From contig VXAU01001100.1 of assembly GCA_013399695.1 (NCBI GenBank), positions 717,328 to 781,327 on the forward strand: 64,000 bases of DNA, in the 5' to 3' direction. Position 1 is the stretch's first letter; each line of letters opens with the position of its first letter. The notes below the pieces were generated by a model. The model saw only the letters and a program-made list of their open reading frames with translations. It was not told where the DNA came from and searched no databases. The position numbers were made by a program, and so were the translations under genes. Source of the stretch: Formicarius rufipectus. Taxonomy: Eukaryota; Chordata; Aves; Passeriformes; Formicariidae. Shown piece after piece: positions 11,994 to 26,195 of the stretch.

Positions 11994-14552
11994 CTTACAA
12001 AAATCAGAAACTGAGGATGGTAAGGAAGTAGCATTGCTTGGTTTATTAAATTAGAGACAAAAACACTATAAAGAAAAAATCTTGCATTTCATGGAGCAAC
12101 ACACAATTGTAAAGACCAAGGACTTTCACTCAGCTTGGCCAGGCTGCAGATCCAGTAACTCTGTCTCACCCCAGTGAAACAAATCAACCCCAAATTTATG
12201 TTCCCGCCATTCCTATTACAACCTACCAATTGGACTCATTGTATTTAATTATCTTTCAGCAAAGAGGGTGTAATAAATAAATTAATAGATACCATTAATC
12301 AGTAATTTAATAACAATAAGAGACACAAATACCAAAGGTAATTATTACTGAGGAGAAACTTTCTCTTGCCCCCCTCATCAGTACTGCAGGTGCAGCAAAA
12401 ACAATGTGACAATACGCATACTGTTTTTAAATAAGCACACCTTTGGCTAGCCTCAAAGGCTTCTACCCAAGACACACAAAACCGTGCTTACTTGACCATC
12501 ATGATCCATAACCCCTACAAACTGTCCTGACTCAGAACAACACAAATTACATGAACAATTAGACAGACCACTTCTGAGGATTCAGTTCAACAGCTCCTCA
12601 ACAGTCAAAGCTTTTGTTTTACTATCAACTCCCTTTGATTACTTTTTTGATTTGCAGGTAACATCTGACATGGTACATGACTTTAAATGCTTAACAAAGT
12701 GGTTTAACTGGCAACAGGAGATACGTTTGCTGAGCATTCACCTGGGGCTATACCCATCATCATCATAATGTCAGGAACACACTTATCCGGTATTCTGAAA
12801 TTATGAGGAAGATCCTAAATTATATTAACTACTGAAAAATATTTATGTAATTTGGTTTCATAAGAGATAGCAAACAGCTTCTGCTTTATAATCATACCTA
12901 TTTTAAGCAGTTGCCCATCATCTTACCATCAATGCCATGGAGTTCCCTCAGCTTTTTCTACCAACTGCTTCCTTTGGTGACACAGTTTCTTCTTTCCACG
13001 TTAACCAACACAGAAACATCGCAGTTGTACAGATCTCAAGCTTTCAGTGTCCTTCCATCTCTCTCAAGTTCATGATCCCTACAGCCACCCTGGTGACACA
13101 CCCACAAGTTCCTGTTCCCCCTGACACCTGGCCCAGGCATGGAAATGCCTCTCGACCTCTGGACCTCCCCCCCACTTCCACCTCCTTCACTTCCAGGACA
13201 GGCTTCTGGTAGGCAAGTTGGCAGCCTCTCCAGCAGCTGCCCCTGTGCACACCCCTGCACTGGTGCCACAACTGGCACCTTCAGCCACAGACTTCAGAAG
13301 TGTGAGGCTGTTAACCAGACCATGCTCTTCTCACCCCATGGAGTAAGCAATCTCACATGTCATTACGTTATATTCAGTGGTTCTAAAAGAGTTTAGAATT
13401 GTAATTTGAAATAAAGCCATACAGAGCTTACAAACCCAATGCTCCTCTGTGACTTGTCCCATTTACCCTCATCACTCCTCTTAACACAACTCTCATCCCC
13501 TTCCCAGAGTTTCCTTTTTGTGCAGACCACTCATCTATTGACACTATTCCAACAACTCTTTCAGTTTCCCTGAAACTGCCTCTATTTCCATTAGAAAGAC
13601 TAATCTTGACTTCCTCCAGCTGTTTATTAATCCACTACTATGAAAGATTTCAAGGTTGCTTTTTTGTTTGTTTGTTTTTAAATACAAAAGCTAATTATTT
13701 CTTCTGTATCTTAAACTGTGCACCTGATAATTCATTAGATACAAATATTACATAAGAGTGTTCGATATCCTGAATTCACTGCAGTAGAGGCGGCTGGTGC
13801 TACCTGCTCCACAACACCACCGAACAGACGCTCTCCTATTTAAAAGGTTTTGTTACGAAAGAGGAAGCAATTATAAGAGCATCACCATAGGAGCAAATTT
13901 CAGTTAGTAACACCACCACATACAATCAAAGTACTGACAGCAGTCCAGGGGCAAACAGCAAGTATCACTGCATGTAGTAATATTAAGACATTAAGAACAC
14001 TTCTATTAAAAGCAGAACTAGCTGCAATATTCTTTGTAATAAACATAACAAACAATTCACACTCTCAAAAATGAAAAAGAAAAAAAAAAGTGGCCAATGG
14101 CATCATCCTAACGATAACTCTACAGAATGCAACTCCATAGGGGTTTATTACAGTTATAATTCTGTTAAAACAACCATTACAAATATTTATTTTTAATTAA
14201 CTGTAATTTAATCTTATAATATGAAGTAGAGTTATAATGATGATTTTCATAAGACAATTAGTAAAATATTAGGAAAAAAAATGTTAGCCTCAAGGGAGGG
14301 GAGAAGGAAATCAAACCAATTTTAATATAGATGGGGAAAAGTAACGTAAGTCAATAAAAATCATAAATTTTTGGTTACACAGTTCAAGTTTTATAGATAA
14401 TAAAAAAAATTTAACCACGGAAAATAAAAGTCCCCTAAGTGTACATTTACAGTTTAAAAAGAATAAAAATCAGTGTTACAGCCCTGAAGTTGAAACATGA
14501 GAAAATACAGAAGTGAAAACAATGTCTGCTCTCCTAGATTCTACATGGATTT

Positions 14553-14578
14553 AAAAAAAAAAAAAAGGGGGGAGGGGG
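14553..14578 (+). repeat. Purine tract A14-G6-A-G5
   Basis: Fourteen A are followed by GGGGGGAGGGGG. It is an all-purine strand with a sharp A-to-G switch. A similar A14-GGGGGAGGG arrangement occurs at 59481-59502. Confidence 0.9.
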
Positions 14579-16171
14579 CAAATTAAATAAAAGCATGCAG
14601 ATATTTGTACAAACCCACACAGAAAATGTGCATCAAAGGTGCATTAAACCCCAAACTGCTCCCAGCAGAATCATATTCAGCACAGGTTTATTTATTATCC
14701 CTCCTTAGCCCATGAGGACCAGGTACCCAACCAAAGCTTTACAGCTTGGGAGGGCTAACAGGGACAAGCTTCTTGCATTTAAGGACCACTCTCATCATCT
14801 CCATTACTTTTATTCTTAGTCCCAAACTCATGCATTACAGTCAGATTATTCTGCTTCTCCACCTGCATTTTCCAACTCAACACATGGAGGCAGCCCACTT
14901 TTCTCATCTTTCTTTCCTTTATCAACTGACCAAGTGACAATAACATCAGATCAGCCTGGAGATCCATCCGCCTGTTTGCTTCCACATCCTGCTGTGCACA
15001 GCAGGCACTCTAAAATACAAGTGTCAAGCAGTCAGGAAATCTCCACAGGCCTCTAATCTTAAGGGCATCATCAAATATGGTTAAGTCATCCTCTCGTATG
15101 GAAAAACCTCATGGACTGAGGCCAGCAGTTTAAAGGGTTTTGACAAGCGAAGAAGGATTACAACAAGCCAGCACCATTTCAAAATGAAAAACAGAAAGGT
15201 CTGGCCTCCTAAAAAGCAAATTCACCAAAGAGCCACAAGTTTAACTGGAAACATCTTAACCTGCAGTATATCAGCAAATACAAAGTAAGCTCTTTCGAAT
15301 GTACTGAAAGAAAGAATGCTCTCTTTTCTTCAGTGCTGTTTTTCTTATCAGCATTTGAAAAGAGCCCACAAGGAAACACTATACTGAATGAGTTCAGGAG
15401 GACTGTATTATCTAAATACAGAAGAACATTTGTATTAATACCCAGGGATGACATTCACAAACATCATCTTATTGTTCTGTAAATGCCTTCATAACAAACA
15501 CCTCTAGACTGTACCAAGGAGGCAGAAGTCTCACAGAAGATGCTCTTGAGAAGCCTCCTGAGGCCCAGTGTGCCAGAAAGAGTGTCAGCAGTGCCACTGT
15601 GTTTTCTGAGCTTTTTCATACTTTGTACCCAGCACACTCAGCATATCACAGTTTTAGATTCAATAAAGAAGGAAAACAGATTCTCAAAATAGAAGACTGA
15701 GCAGACAGTCGTAACATGCCCTTCCCTCCTCTTGAGGAGGGCAAAGACAAGTGGCTGTGCCAAGTTCCACCTCTCTGGGGCTCAACTTTCTGCCAGTCAT
15801 TCTCTCCCCTTCCATCTCCCAAGCCAGACCAAGACAAAATACTTGTCCACAGAAGTGAGGGGCATTAACACTAAATTAAACTAAGCTTCAAGCAACTGGT
15901 CAACATCAACTTGAGCCAAAGATGACACCACACTGGAGGCATTACCCCCCAAGACAATGGCATTTACTGAGACATTCCCAAACTGAAAGAATTTGGCAGG
16001 AAGGGCTAGCAAAACTTTTGAGAGCATCTTTCCCTTTCCTCCACTCCAGTAAGTGGTGCGCCAGATGAAGATCCTTGTCACCTGGCCCCCCCCTGCTTTC
16101 ACAGTTCCTTTTTCTCTGTTGCCACCTAAAGAGAAATCAATGGAAAATTCACACAAATTGTGAAAATTAGG

Positions 16172-16235
16172 ATAGAGGAAACCTCAAGAGACCATCTAGT
16201 CTCTCCCTGGCAATTCACACCACCATAGTCATCTC
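16172..16235 (-). mobile_element. Possible ancient CR1-like 3' end, reverse orientation
   Basis: 'gatagaggaaacctcaagag' and 'accatctagtctctccctgg' resemble the reverse-complement head of CR1 (ggaagggacctcaagagatcatctagtccaaccccctgcc). The similarity fades after about 60 bases. It could be a piece of an old CR1 or a related LINE, or a chance match. Confidence 0.33.
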
Positions 16236-18589
16236 AAAAAAATAATTTCATCTTGATTATATCTATTACAGAAAGACTTCAACAGGAGAATCACTGGACC
16301 TGCAAAGAAAACCGCCTGTAGCATCAGGATCCATCCTGATTCACTCTGAAGACAAAACATCTGCTTTAACTTACCACCAGGACCACAAAAAGAACAAAAA
16401 TAGTCAGCTTATGCAGGCTGGGAGCATGCCAGAGCCCTGATAATTACTTCAATTGTTCCTAAAAAAAAAATCCGTAAAATAAACATTTTGCAACAGAAAA
16501 TTAGGATTAAGTCCCCCCACGAAATATGACTAATTACAATAAATTCTCTGCCTTTTAAGGATGTTTTTCAGATCAATTATCATAGATGATGTCTGCAAAG
16601 TTTTTTAAAGATGAAAAGCAGTATGCATTATTATCAAAGTTTTAGCTGTCAAGAACAAGAGGGAACATAACAAGAATACATTTTCATTCCTCAGTATGAG
16701 ATAATACAGGAAAAATATCCATACACAATAGCAATCATTCCTCCAGCTTCTTTAAAACTGACTTCATACACAAGCTTTGTGATCCATGCCCGGCCCAAAA
16801 CAACAACAGGAGTGACAAAAGGCAGTTCCTTCATGCAGAATTCCATGCTCCCTTGGCTAAATTTATTTTCTCAGAGAGGCAAGGCTATTGCTAACCCTAG
16901 TCAGATGAAGTTTCCAGATACCACTGAACTCTAATACTGGCACATCTAGGTCATTACAAAGTCTGTGGAGCTGATGATCTAATTGGTTGTGATCCCCAGT
17001 GAAATATAAAAGTCAGTACTTGGTCCATGTATATGTATTTTTCCTATTTAAATACATCTCAAGGTATGTAAAGAAAGAAATGTAAATTTATAAGTGCAAA
17101 TCTGTGTATAGGCTGTATGGCAGCAATGAACAGTAGAGAATGCAGTCAAAATAACATTGTTCTCACAACTAAAATTAAAATGTTTTTAGTACAGTAAAAG
17201 GACACATGAGAATGCAGACACTCTTGAAGTAACCACATGCAGAAGTTATTACTATGTACAGATATTAATACCTCTGATCTCTTGGGATTTGGTTATATCC
17301 AATTAGTCACACCCAGAGAGTCACCACAAATAATACCAGGATTTTTTTCTATTGCGTACACAAGACCTTGTAAACAATTTTTTATTTTTTTTACTATAAT
17401 TTTGATCATACAACATTAATATAGTTTATGCATTAAGGATCTTGGCTATTTAGATATCCTCTAATGGGTAATGGTCAGAGAGAATGTTTCATTCATGTAC
17501 TGTGCCATAGGAATGAACGGTCTGACAAGGATATTAATAAATCCATTATTATAAGTATTCACTGATACACAACGATCATGTAATTTTTAAATGCCTTCTC
17601 TCATATATTATAGTCACATAAGACAGCAATGCTGTTATTAACAGTAGCAAACATCAATACACACTTGTGAAAGTCAAGGCCAGACTAACAAGAATGAAAA
17701 GGAAATAACAGGGAGAGGGGGACGAAAGGGAAAAGAAAACAAAGAGAGAGACAAATGCAACTGAGAAGTAGCAAAGGAAAATGAATACGTTTACTGCAAC
17801 CCACCCTGCTGCATTTGCGTTTTCTCTGCTCCTCAGAAATGGAAACGTAGAAGTATTAATGACAGGGAAGACCATACAGCTTACTGCCACCACAGAAGAC
17901 ATCATCAAACCCTAAAGTGTAAAACTATGGTTTTACACAATATTTCTTTAAAAAGACCACACAAAATACAATGCAAAATACAGCAAATGGAAAACTACAC
18001 TTGACATTTATTTTGCTTCGTTAACTTCTCTGTGTAAGTCTAATATTTTTAGTAAGACTTTTTCAGGGAGGTAGCAGATGATTCGAGAAACTGACTGCTC
18101 TTTTGTGCACTCTGACTGACTTTAAAACAGGTGTATTTGTGAGGCTTTGCTTGCTTGCTCACACTCCAATGCACCAGCTTTGTCATTTTTAGCGATTCCT
18201 TCCTGTGTGAACAACCTTAGGCTTTGGGTTTTCTTTCACACGTCAACAGGAAACCCTGCCACTGAAGTTGCAAACAGCATGTGGGGAGAGGTACGAGGAA
18301 GCAGCATGACCAAAATTTCATATTACTTTATATTTAAAAAGAAAACCAGGAAAAATAATAGATAAGCAGTCTAGAAAATGACAGGTTAAAATTGTTATCT
18401 AGGGTAAAGCAAAAAAACCCACTATGTTTTATCACATACACCAGATAAATTGTTCTTCACCTCCTATTACTGGACTACAGAGCAGGTGAATAAACAGCTA
18501 GATCGCTGGCCTCTTGATATATTCACTTGCTATTCAGTGTCCTACTGGCAGCCAATTTCTAAGTGTCCATACTGCAGAACAACTTCATT

Positions 18590-19415
18590 AAAACTGATAG
18601 GATAGGACAGAGTTTCAGCAGATTTGCAGGTGACAAAACTTGGGGAAGCAGTGAACACACTCAAGGACAACAAACTGGAGGAATGTTTTGGCAGGAACAC
18701 TGCCAAATTCAGCAAAAGCAGGTCCTGCACTCGGGGAGGAATAACCCCAAGCACCAGTCCACGCTGGCTGGAAAGAATTTGGCAGAAAAAGAGCTTGGGT
18801 CCCAGTGGATGAAAATTCAACCATGAGCCAGAAATAGGGCCTTATGGCAAAGATGGCCAACAGCCTTCTGGACTACATTAGGAAGAGCATCACCAGCAGG
18901 CTGAGGGAGGTGATTCTTCCATTCTGCTCAGCATTGGTGAGACATCTGGATTACAGGGTCCAGTGCTGTGCTCCACCGTACAAGGCAGACATAAACACAA
19001 CGGAGTGCAGGACAGGTCACTAAGCTAGACAAGGGCTGTGAGAGTTGTTTAGTTCAGCCTAAAGAAGAGAAGGCTTGGCAGGAAACTTAGTGGTGTCTAC
19101 AACTACTTAATACAGTGCAAAGACAACAGAGCCCAACTCCTCTTAAAGGTGGGCAGGAACAGGACAGAAGGTAAAGCTCATAACTGCAGCAAGTGAAACC
19201 AGAAAAAAGTTTTTATGATAAAGGTCATAAAAAATTGCAACAGACTGTGACCTTTTTAGGCAATCTTCATCCTTGGGGATGTTCAACACTTGACTACCCA
19301 AGTGGCAGAGCATTCTCACTCAATTCAACCCTGCTTTGAGCAAGGACTGGACCAAATGAATTGCTTTCAGAGACACCCTCCAACCTATATCTTAGTCTAC
19401 CATTCTGAGTTGTTG
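18590..19415 (+). mobile_element. CR1 LINE, degraded, includes end of ORF2 (reverse transcriptase) region
   Basis: The copy begins in the late reverse-transcriptase part of CR1 ORF2. 'agatttgcaggtgacaaa' corresponds to the FADD catalytic box, here changed to FAGDK, followed by a recognisable LGEAVNTL-like stretch in another frame. It continues through the 3' region: 'gatggccaacagccttctgg', 'ggaagagcatcaccagcagg', 'tgagggaggtgattcttcc', 'cagtgctgtgctcc', 'tcatccttggggatgttcaa', ending near 'ggactggaccaaatgaattg' and 'accctccaacctatatcttag'. Frameshifts and many substitutions leave no intact frame, so it is a fossil. About 825 bp remain of an element normally around 4.5 kb. The 5' boundary may lie some tens of bases upstream. 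Confidence 0.88.
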
Positions 19416-22400
19416 GGTTTTTTCTCCTCTCTATATAAAATCTCTCCAACCGTTAAGACTTTACAATAGAGTTTGAGAGTGTAAGATCATCCCATTCCAG
19501 TGACACAAATTTTTAAGATCCAGAGTTCAGGAGTTTCACGCAAGTTTTATCACTCTTGCAACTTTAAAGACAAAAATTCTCCAAATTCCATTTCCCTTCT
19601 AAGCTGCTCAGAAAGAAATGACTTTTTTTTTCAACACACCTAATCATGAATACACATATAAGTGTGCATTTTTATAAAAATATATATTGTGTACTTTTAT
19701 GTATTTGCTAACATATCTTGACACCTCCGAATACCCCTGGCATTCTGAAGAGGTAAAAAAAAACTGCAGCAGCTTCATATTTAAGTACTATACCACAGAA
19801 ACAGAAATCACACAATTCTCAGTTTATTATTTATCTCACTGATATTTCAGTTTTTCCATAATGCAAACTGAATTTTAAATCAGTGCCTGTGTTACAGGTT
19901 TCCTACCCTTGTGATGCCCGCTAGTGCAACAACAGCTATAGCCACGGCTTATACAGACACCAGAAAAGTGACAGTACATTTTCAGCTGAAAACAGTGATC
20001 TTCATGACTTGAGTGCCAAATCATGTGCCACCACTAGCACATACTATTAGACTCCATCTAGAGGACGTCAGTAGCTCGGATCAACTGCCCTGTCAAAGAC
20101 TTTGTACACATTCAATATGTGAAAAGTGATAATTTCACCAGTTTGGGCTTTTTCTTCTGTGCACACGTGGTATGTTTATGTAAGCACATATAATCCATCT
20201 GAGGTATAAAATATATGCCAAACAAATTTCAAGATTCAGATTTTTCTATACAAACAAAGAACAAGAATCACATGATGAAGCAGAAGGAGGAACAGATTTC
20301 TGTAGCTTCCCATCATCTGTGACCAAAGCACCAGTGAACATACATGATATTAATCACACAGGACTCCACTGATTACATCAGCAGAATTACATATGGAATC
20401 CACAATTACTATTATTATACTTCATGCTAAAATTAGAGCCTGCACAGTACTGAGGACTGGGAGAACACAATCAGTTCCTTTTTCCCTGCAAAACTGATGC
20501 AACCTTAGATTATATTCTTTCTCCCTTCTAGAAAGATAATAGTGTCTGGGTTGTTTCAGTTCCAAAACACTTAAAAATGCCACACTAAAACAGTGGTTTT
20601 CAGCAACATTTGTAGTATTTTTTCTTTTTCCTTCCCTCCCCNGAGAATGAACACAAAGCAGACTGTGGAAAATTCTGCCTGCATTTCAACCGTAAATCAT
20701 GAAGGTCATGCTTGGTTTCGGGTTGTGGGACATATCTATCCTTCGGAAATATCTCGAGGAGAGCAAAGTAGCTCTGCCTTAGTCCAGCTCACTACATCCA
20801 CAGCACCTTTGGGCATCTCTCCAGAGCAGCCATCGCCTTCAGCAAAGGATGCTCACCAGCACAGCTCTCCACAAATTATGCCATCAGGTGCCCAAGGGCA
20901 AGCAGCCATACCTAGGGTACAGATAATCAGCATTCAACATTTTTGTATAAGCAAGCAGCAGCAGTACTGAATGCAAAGTAATTTAAAAAATCCTACAGTT
21001 CACACCAAATTTGCACCATAACCATCCATGCATTGCAACAGCAATTTTAAAGACAAATACCATATTATTTTTTTAAATGATCAAATCACATAGTAGCAAA
21101 AATATACAGTTTTGGAGAAAAAACCCTATACCACCAAGGAAGAAAAAAAACTAGAACCTAACCACAAACATAAAGCATCCTCCTTCCCAAAATATAATCA
21201 CAAGACTTAGATATTTTAATTTTTAACCCACATTCTTCAGGGAAGGGATGGAAGGCGGAAGGATAAATACATGTTGCCTAAGATGACTTAACAATCCAGA
21301 TTCACTGTTATACTACTATTTGTAAAGTATGTCATTTTCACTCTCATAGATTTTTAAGTGAAAAACAGAGGTAATTTAATTACCAAGGCCTAAAACTATT
21401 AAGGGAGGTATGGCAAACAGTTTTCTATATTAGCTCTCATTGAAAATCAGAGGAGGGGAAAAAAAAACCCCACCACACATCTGACACTTACTTTTACAAC
21501 TATACTGCATAAATATAGCACAAGGCAGGGAGAAAAACCCACACAGTGGTCTAGTTCAAATTTTTAGTATCAAATTTATAACTAATCCTTCAAGATAATG
21601 AATCGGTAGTGCTACAGACCTAGTGTTTTCTTCTTCCATACATAAATACACTGATTTGATTGTGTGAGGTGCCCAACATATCCACTGAAATTGGGAATGT
21701 AGCCTGTTTCAGAGCCCAGGAAAGGTACACTCACTGTCTCCAAGCATCAGGCCCCTTACTAAAATCACTGCTGCAATGCAATTTACCCCAAAACAGGTTT
21801 TGACTATGGCAGTGAAAGTTTCAAGACTTTGACACAGACTGAGATGTATCTAATAGATAAAAGCTGTACTTCAGGAAAATAACTATGATTTAATTATTTA
21901 TTTTACTTCTTGCATGCCTTAATTCAGCTAGTTTCTTCTTATGAAGTCAAAAATCAAAGCACATAAAGGAGTGCAATGTCCTTCCAAGGAATAATCCAGA
22001 CCCAGCACAAGGTGGTAGTCAGTTGGAGCTCTGTCTTTCATACTGTAGCCCCTGGGAAACCCTTTGTGTGCTCCAGTCACAGCTTCCTCAGTTGTAAAAC
22101 ACAGCAGCAACTCTACCAGAAGACAGTCATGTTTTTGGTGAAGGGCACAATTCATCACAACAGAGGAAGACATCCAGAAGCACAATGCCATCTGCTTCCC
22201 CCATCTCCACTCTCAACTGACACCACTGACTCTCTTGGTTCACCTCAACAAAACATTCACCACTTCTGATGTTCATCTGAATGCTTTAGAGAACTAAGGT
22301 CACCAAACAGGCAACTCTACAATTGACTTTTTAAATAATTAGTTTTTAGCCAGATTAGTGAACTGAATCTGCTTGACCAAAGGCAGTATCAGTACTGGAA

Positions 22401-25400
22401 CCAACACTCAGAAGGGAGTACAAATGGAGGGAGAAGGGGACATGGAAACTGCTGCTTCTGGCACAGGAAGGTGCAGGGTTTGCCAAGTCTTTCTTATCAA
22501 AACCGTATCTGGTGAAAAAATGGGAGAACATGCAAACTGCTTTTACTGCACAACTGAAAAGCATTCCAGAACTTTTTATACTCTTCATTAATGGCATGAA
22601 ATTTTTAAATAATGTAAGACAACCTTTCAGACTGGTGCATCAAGATAGAGACCTCAGAAACTCAACAGCAAGAGCTAGTAGAATGATGTTCTCTGGTCCA
22701 TAATATAATTTTTCCTACAATTCTGGAATTGCCTCAGGACTCATCTCCTGTTGACAGCAATGTCTACACATAAACTTCAGTGGGACCAATCCTTTGTGTA
22801 ACTGTACTCCTGTAACAGTGAGCAAAACATAAAGAGAACTCCCCATAAAAAAGGAGATGAAGAGTGAACAGGAGAACTTTTATTTCTCAACACTCTTTAC
22901 AGACATGCTTCAAAAGGAAATTAAATTAACCCATGAGTGCTATTTAATTGTCAGATATGATGCTAACAGGAACTTTAACAAAGACCAGATAATTAGAGGC
23001 AAGAGGTAGTATATGCTGCGATGACTTTCAGAACTTTGCTTCCATATTAGTGAATATGTTCAAATCTCTACATGCATGGTGTCTCACAGCAGGCAGCACA
23101 AAAGGTATATTTAAATTACATGTTTGTTTATAGAGACAAACGAAACTAAAATTACAATGATACCTCCAAGATTTGCTTGTAGATCAAGCACAAGAAAGAG
23201 GCAGCATCCTGCACCCGCTTGCTAAGTCAATGAAGCACTCACTTCTATGTTGATCTAGGAATAGTTTGGCATGGTCTCTACAGACAACACTTTATGAAAA
23301 CTGGTACCTCCAAGGTAATTCAAAGCTACCAGTATTACTAAGCAGCACGTTAACTATACTCATATCATTATTATAACTCATACATTAACTTCCTTTCACG
23401 GACAATATGCCATTTCTGTTATACAGCTTGTAGTACAGTATCTTCTCCAATCCTGTTAACTTGTTTTCTACAGGCAGCAAGTAATTCATACCTGGAATGA
23501 CTTTATTTTTGTTGATGTATTCAATGCTAAATATCTGCCCAGAACACATTTTTACAGCTGAGACTTATCAATCCCTAGTGACAGGGATTTTCAGTGGACA
23601 TATTTAATATGAGATGGCAAAAAAAAAAAAAAAAAAAAAANTTTTGAGCCACTTAATACTACCAAAACCTCTACTGTAACAATATAAAAAGAAACAGTTC
23701 AAAGTAAACCATTATCTACAATCAGTCCCATAATGTCCTATCTTTATGACTGCTGGCTGCAACCTTTTTAAGGTCCTTTCACTGATAGTGCTTATCTTAG
23801 CTTTACTTTAAAAAGCTTTTTTTTCTCTTCCAGTTTCCCTCTCACTTCTTGCGATGAAGTACCCTTCAAACTACAGATCAAACTGCTTCACTTTGACTTT
23901 GTCCCAATGATTTTTCACCACCACCTAACTACTCATAATCCCAACTACCTTATATTATCAGAACCACAAACAAAAATGTCCCATAAACTCTGATGTTTAA
24001 AAGGGACAGTTAGTTTGTGGAAGCTGGGCAATATCTGGCACATACAAAGAGATCTAAACACCAGATCCAGTACAGTGCACATGCATCCCCCCACCACTGC
24101 AGCTCCAAGCTCAAGGGTACCTGATCCTCAAGTTCCAGCACCCAGAAACTCATGACAAGGATTTTATGCATGGGAGGAGAGGCACTTCACAGCAGGATCA
24201 AAGCCTTCACCCACACTTTCAAGAGCTGAACAGAATCAATAAACTGCTAATACATAAAAAAAGGGCTGACCTTCAACTCAAAAGTTCTGCACAAGGTACC
24301 AGATCTGTGGTTCCCACATATAAAGAACAAACACTATTCACTTGAGAAGAGCTGACAACGTTTCCTTCTTCTAGGCTAAAACAGAGCAGCAGCAACAGGG
24401 GGTTGGCAACACTCTACACACCCATCAGAAGCTGCAGAGAGGATTAAGCTGCTCCTGCCAGGTCAGTGGGATCAAAATCTACACTCAGCTTCTCCTACTC
24501 AAGAACAAGAGATTCAGTCTTCCAGAAAGCACCGAAAAGTATGGGACAGCAGGACCAGCCATATACCAAAGGTGAAGACAGTCCCACCTCCCCAGAGCTG
24601 TTTCGTGCATTTGGACATTCGCTGAAGAAAGCTGTCACATTCCTCACTGAGGTCCAGCCCCACAAACACCTTGGGTTACCATCATTGTCAGACCCCACGT
24701 AGCCTTGCCTTGCTCTGCAATTACATCAGATCCTTCTCTGGAGCTCCAAGAACAGCCACTGGGGCAGTAATTACATCAGTACTTACGGATACAGTGATTT
24801 TCAGTAGGATTTAGGCACTCACAAATTTTTACCCCCCAGGGAAGAAGATGAACAGACCAAACACATCAGCCATGCAACAAAGAATGCAGTTGTGCAAGAG
24901 CAGAGGAGTCTCCTTCAAGTCTTCCAACAACAGAGTTAAATGAGGAGAGCAAGATGGCAAGGGGCAGCAATTACCCTTAGGGGCCAGAGGAATAGCAGCA
25001 GGACAACCTCCTCCCAAAAAAGAAAAAGGATGCACAAAGAAAAGAGGACTTTTTGAGAAAGAGATTTAAGTAAAAAATGATAGGCAAAAGGAGGAAAAAC
25101 AAGAGTGATCAATGGACAGAGGAAATAAAAAAAAAAAAATTATATATACTTCTGTTGCTCTTTCAGTATGGAAAATTCTAAGCATTTTATGAAAATTCCA
25201 AATACTTCCCTGATGAAACAATGGCCTTTTAGTTGTTGCTGTTTCATTGAGTGTAGCAGGGTTTTTTATCCTCCTTCAACTTTTACAGAAATTGTTCTAT
25301 CAGAAAGTTGAGTGAGTTAACCACAATCTAGAAGTAAAATGAAGTCATCTAGACAAGCTGTACCTATTGATTTTAAATAGCAAGAGCACCTTGCGTATGT

Positions 25401-26148
25401 ATACTCATGAGCAAGAGACCAGAATGGAGAGAGACATAAAAAGGTGAGTGAGCCATAAAAAGAAACCATTAGAAAAATATAAGACACTAGTAAGAAGATG
25501 AGTCAGATATGGAAAAAGACAAAAAATGTGTTCAAAGTAACAAGAGTATGAAAAAATTCAGAAAACCACAAAATTTCAAGTTACTTAGCTGTAATGCTTG
25601 TGCTTTCCTTACTTCTACAGTATACATATCTGGCAATGTCCTATATTTCTAAGCATATTAAAATAGTGATAGCACTGCTAGAAATACTTCTACAGTATCA
25701 AAATTTATGGCTAGTCTAGATTTTAGCAAACAAGCAGCAAGACAGAAAGAGGAAATATCTACTGTATCCATGCTCCTGCTCTCCCTCCATGCAGGTTTCT
25801 GTTTTACTTTAAGGACAACTTTTTTAAGGTACTCAGCAGGAATCAAACTCTGCAGCAAGAAAGATTCACGCCACCCCAGTCCTGCTTTCTTCAATCCCCA
25901 CCTGAGAGTAGGCAGGTGAAGCTCCAGACTGCTTTTAAAGCCTTGGGCTATAGCTTTATGTTCTCCAGAACTAACCTCACTTAGGAGCAGCATTTTGGGT
26001 ACAGCAGCCTTCTATATTTTCTGCTCTCTAGCAGGCAAACATCTTGGTTTCTTCCAACTTCTTTGGCTGTTTTTCACATAGGTGCACATGTATGTAATAA
26101 CTGCAAGAATTCCCTAAAAATGTTAAGTCTGAATATGAAGAGTAACAT
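19416..26148. other. No gene seen; two undetermined bases
   Basis: Single N bases lie at 20642 and 23641. A 125-codon plus frame (20593-20970) spans the first N; it has no recognised homology. The rest is unremarkable AT-rich sequence, with a short palindromic attttta-taaaaat just inside the region near 19670. Confidence 0.55.
23619..23641. repeat. Poly-A tract (22) ending in an undetermined base
   Basis: Twenty-two A are followed by a single N at 23641 and then tttt. The N probably marks unresolved homopolymer length, so local coordinates may be off. Confidence 0.9.
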
Positions 26149-26195
26149 TTGGACTCAAGGATCTTAAAGGTCTTCTCCAACATAAACAACTATGC
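26149..26195 (+). mobile_element. CR1 3' tail remnant (very short)
   Basis: The order 'ttggactcaaggatcttaaa', 'ggtcttctccaacataaac' and 'aactatgct' lines up with the CR1 terminal block that normally reads ttggac-tagatgatctttaaggtcccttccaaccc-aaccattctatga. Only about 47 bases can be followed; sequence upstream is not recognisably CR1. It may be a heavily truncated insertion or the last visible part of an old copy. Confidence 0.6.

Larger units (their letters stand above)
9235..18589. other. No gene seen; unique-looking DNA with simple tracts
   Basis: Contains the homopolymer tracts at 11977 and 14553, AT-rich stretches around 12240-12330 and 14140-14420, and a C-rich segment at about 13080-13280 that opens several overlapping frames through composition. 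No complete gene, RNA gene or clear transposon was recognised apart from the weak CR1-like piece at 16172. Confidence 0.55.

Noticed and set aside
12490..12524. 35-bp minus-strand segment with donor CAA|GTAAGCAC, one phase reading QFVGVMDHDGQ
   Set aside because: The acceptor (TTCTGAGTCAG) is weak, the segment is very short, and its end phase does not join the candidate at 9234 unless that exon's start is moved.
18563..18860. Several overlapping frames on both strands
   Set aside because: They fall in the degraded CR1 copy and its edge, and are remnants or shadows of the element.
19662..19690. 14-bp AT-only palindrome (attttta-taaaaat)
   Set aside because: Expected by chance in such AT-rich sequence.
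20593..20970. 125-codon plus frame after a pyrimidine tract, containing an N at 20642
   Set aside because: The undetermined base sits exactly where a splice acceptor would be, no convincing donor follows (only CTAGG|GTACAG), and the product is not recognised.
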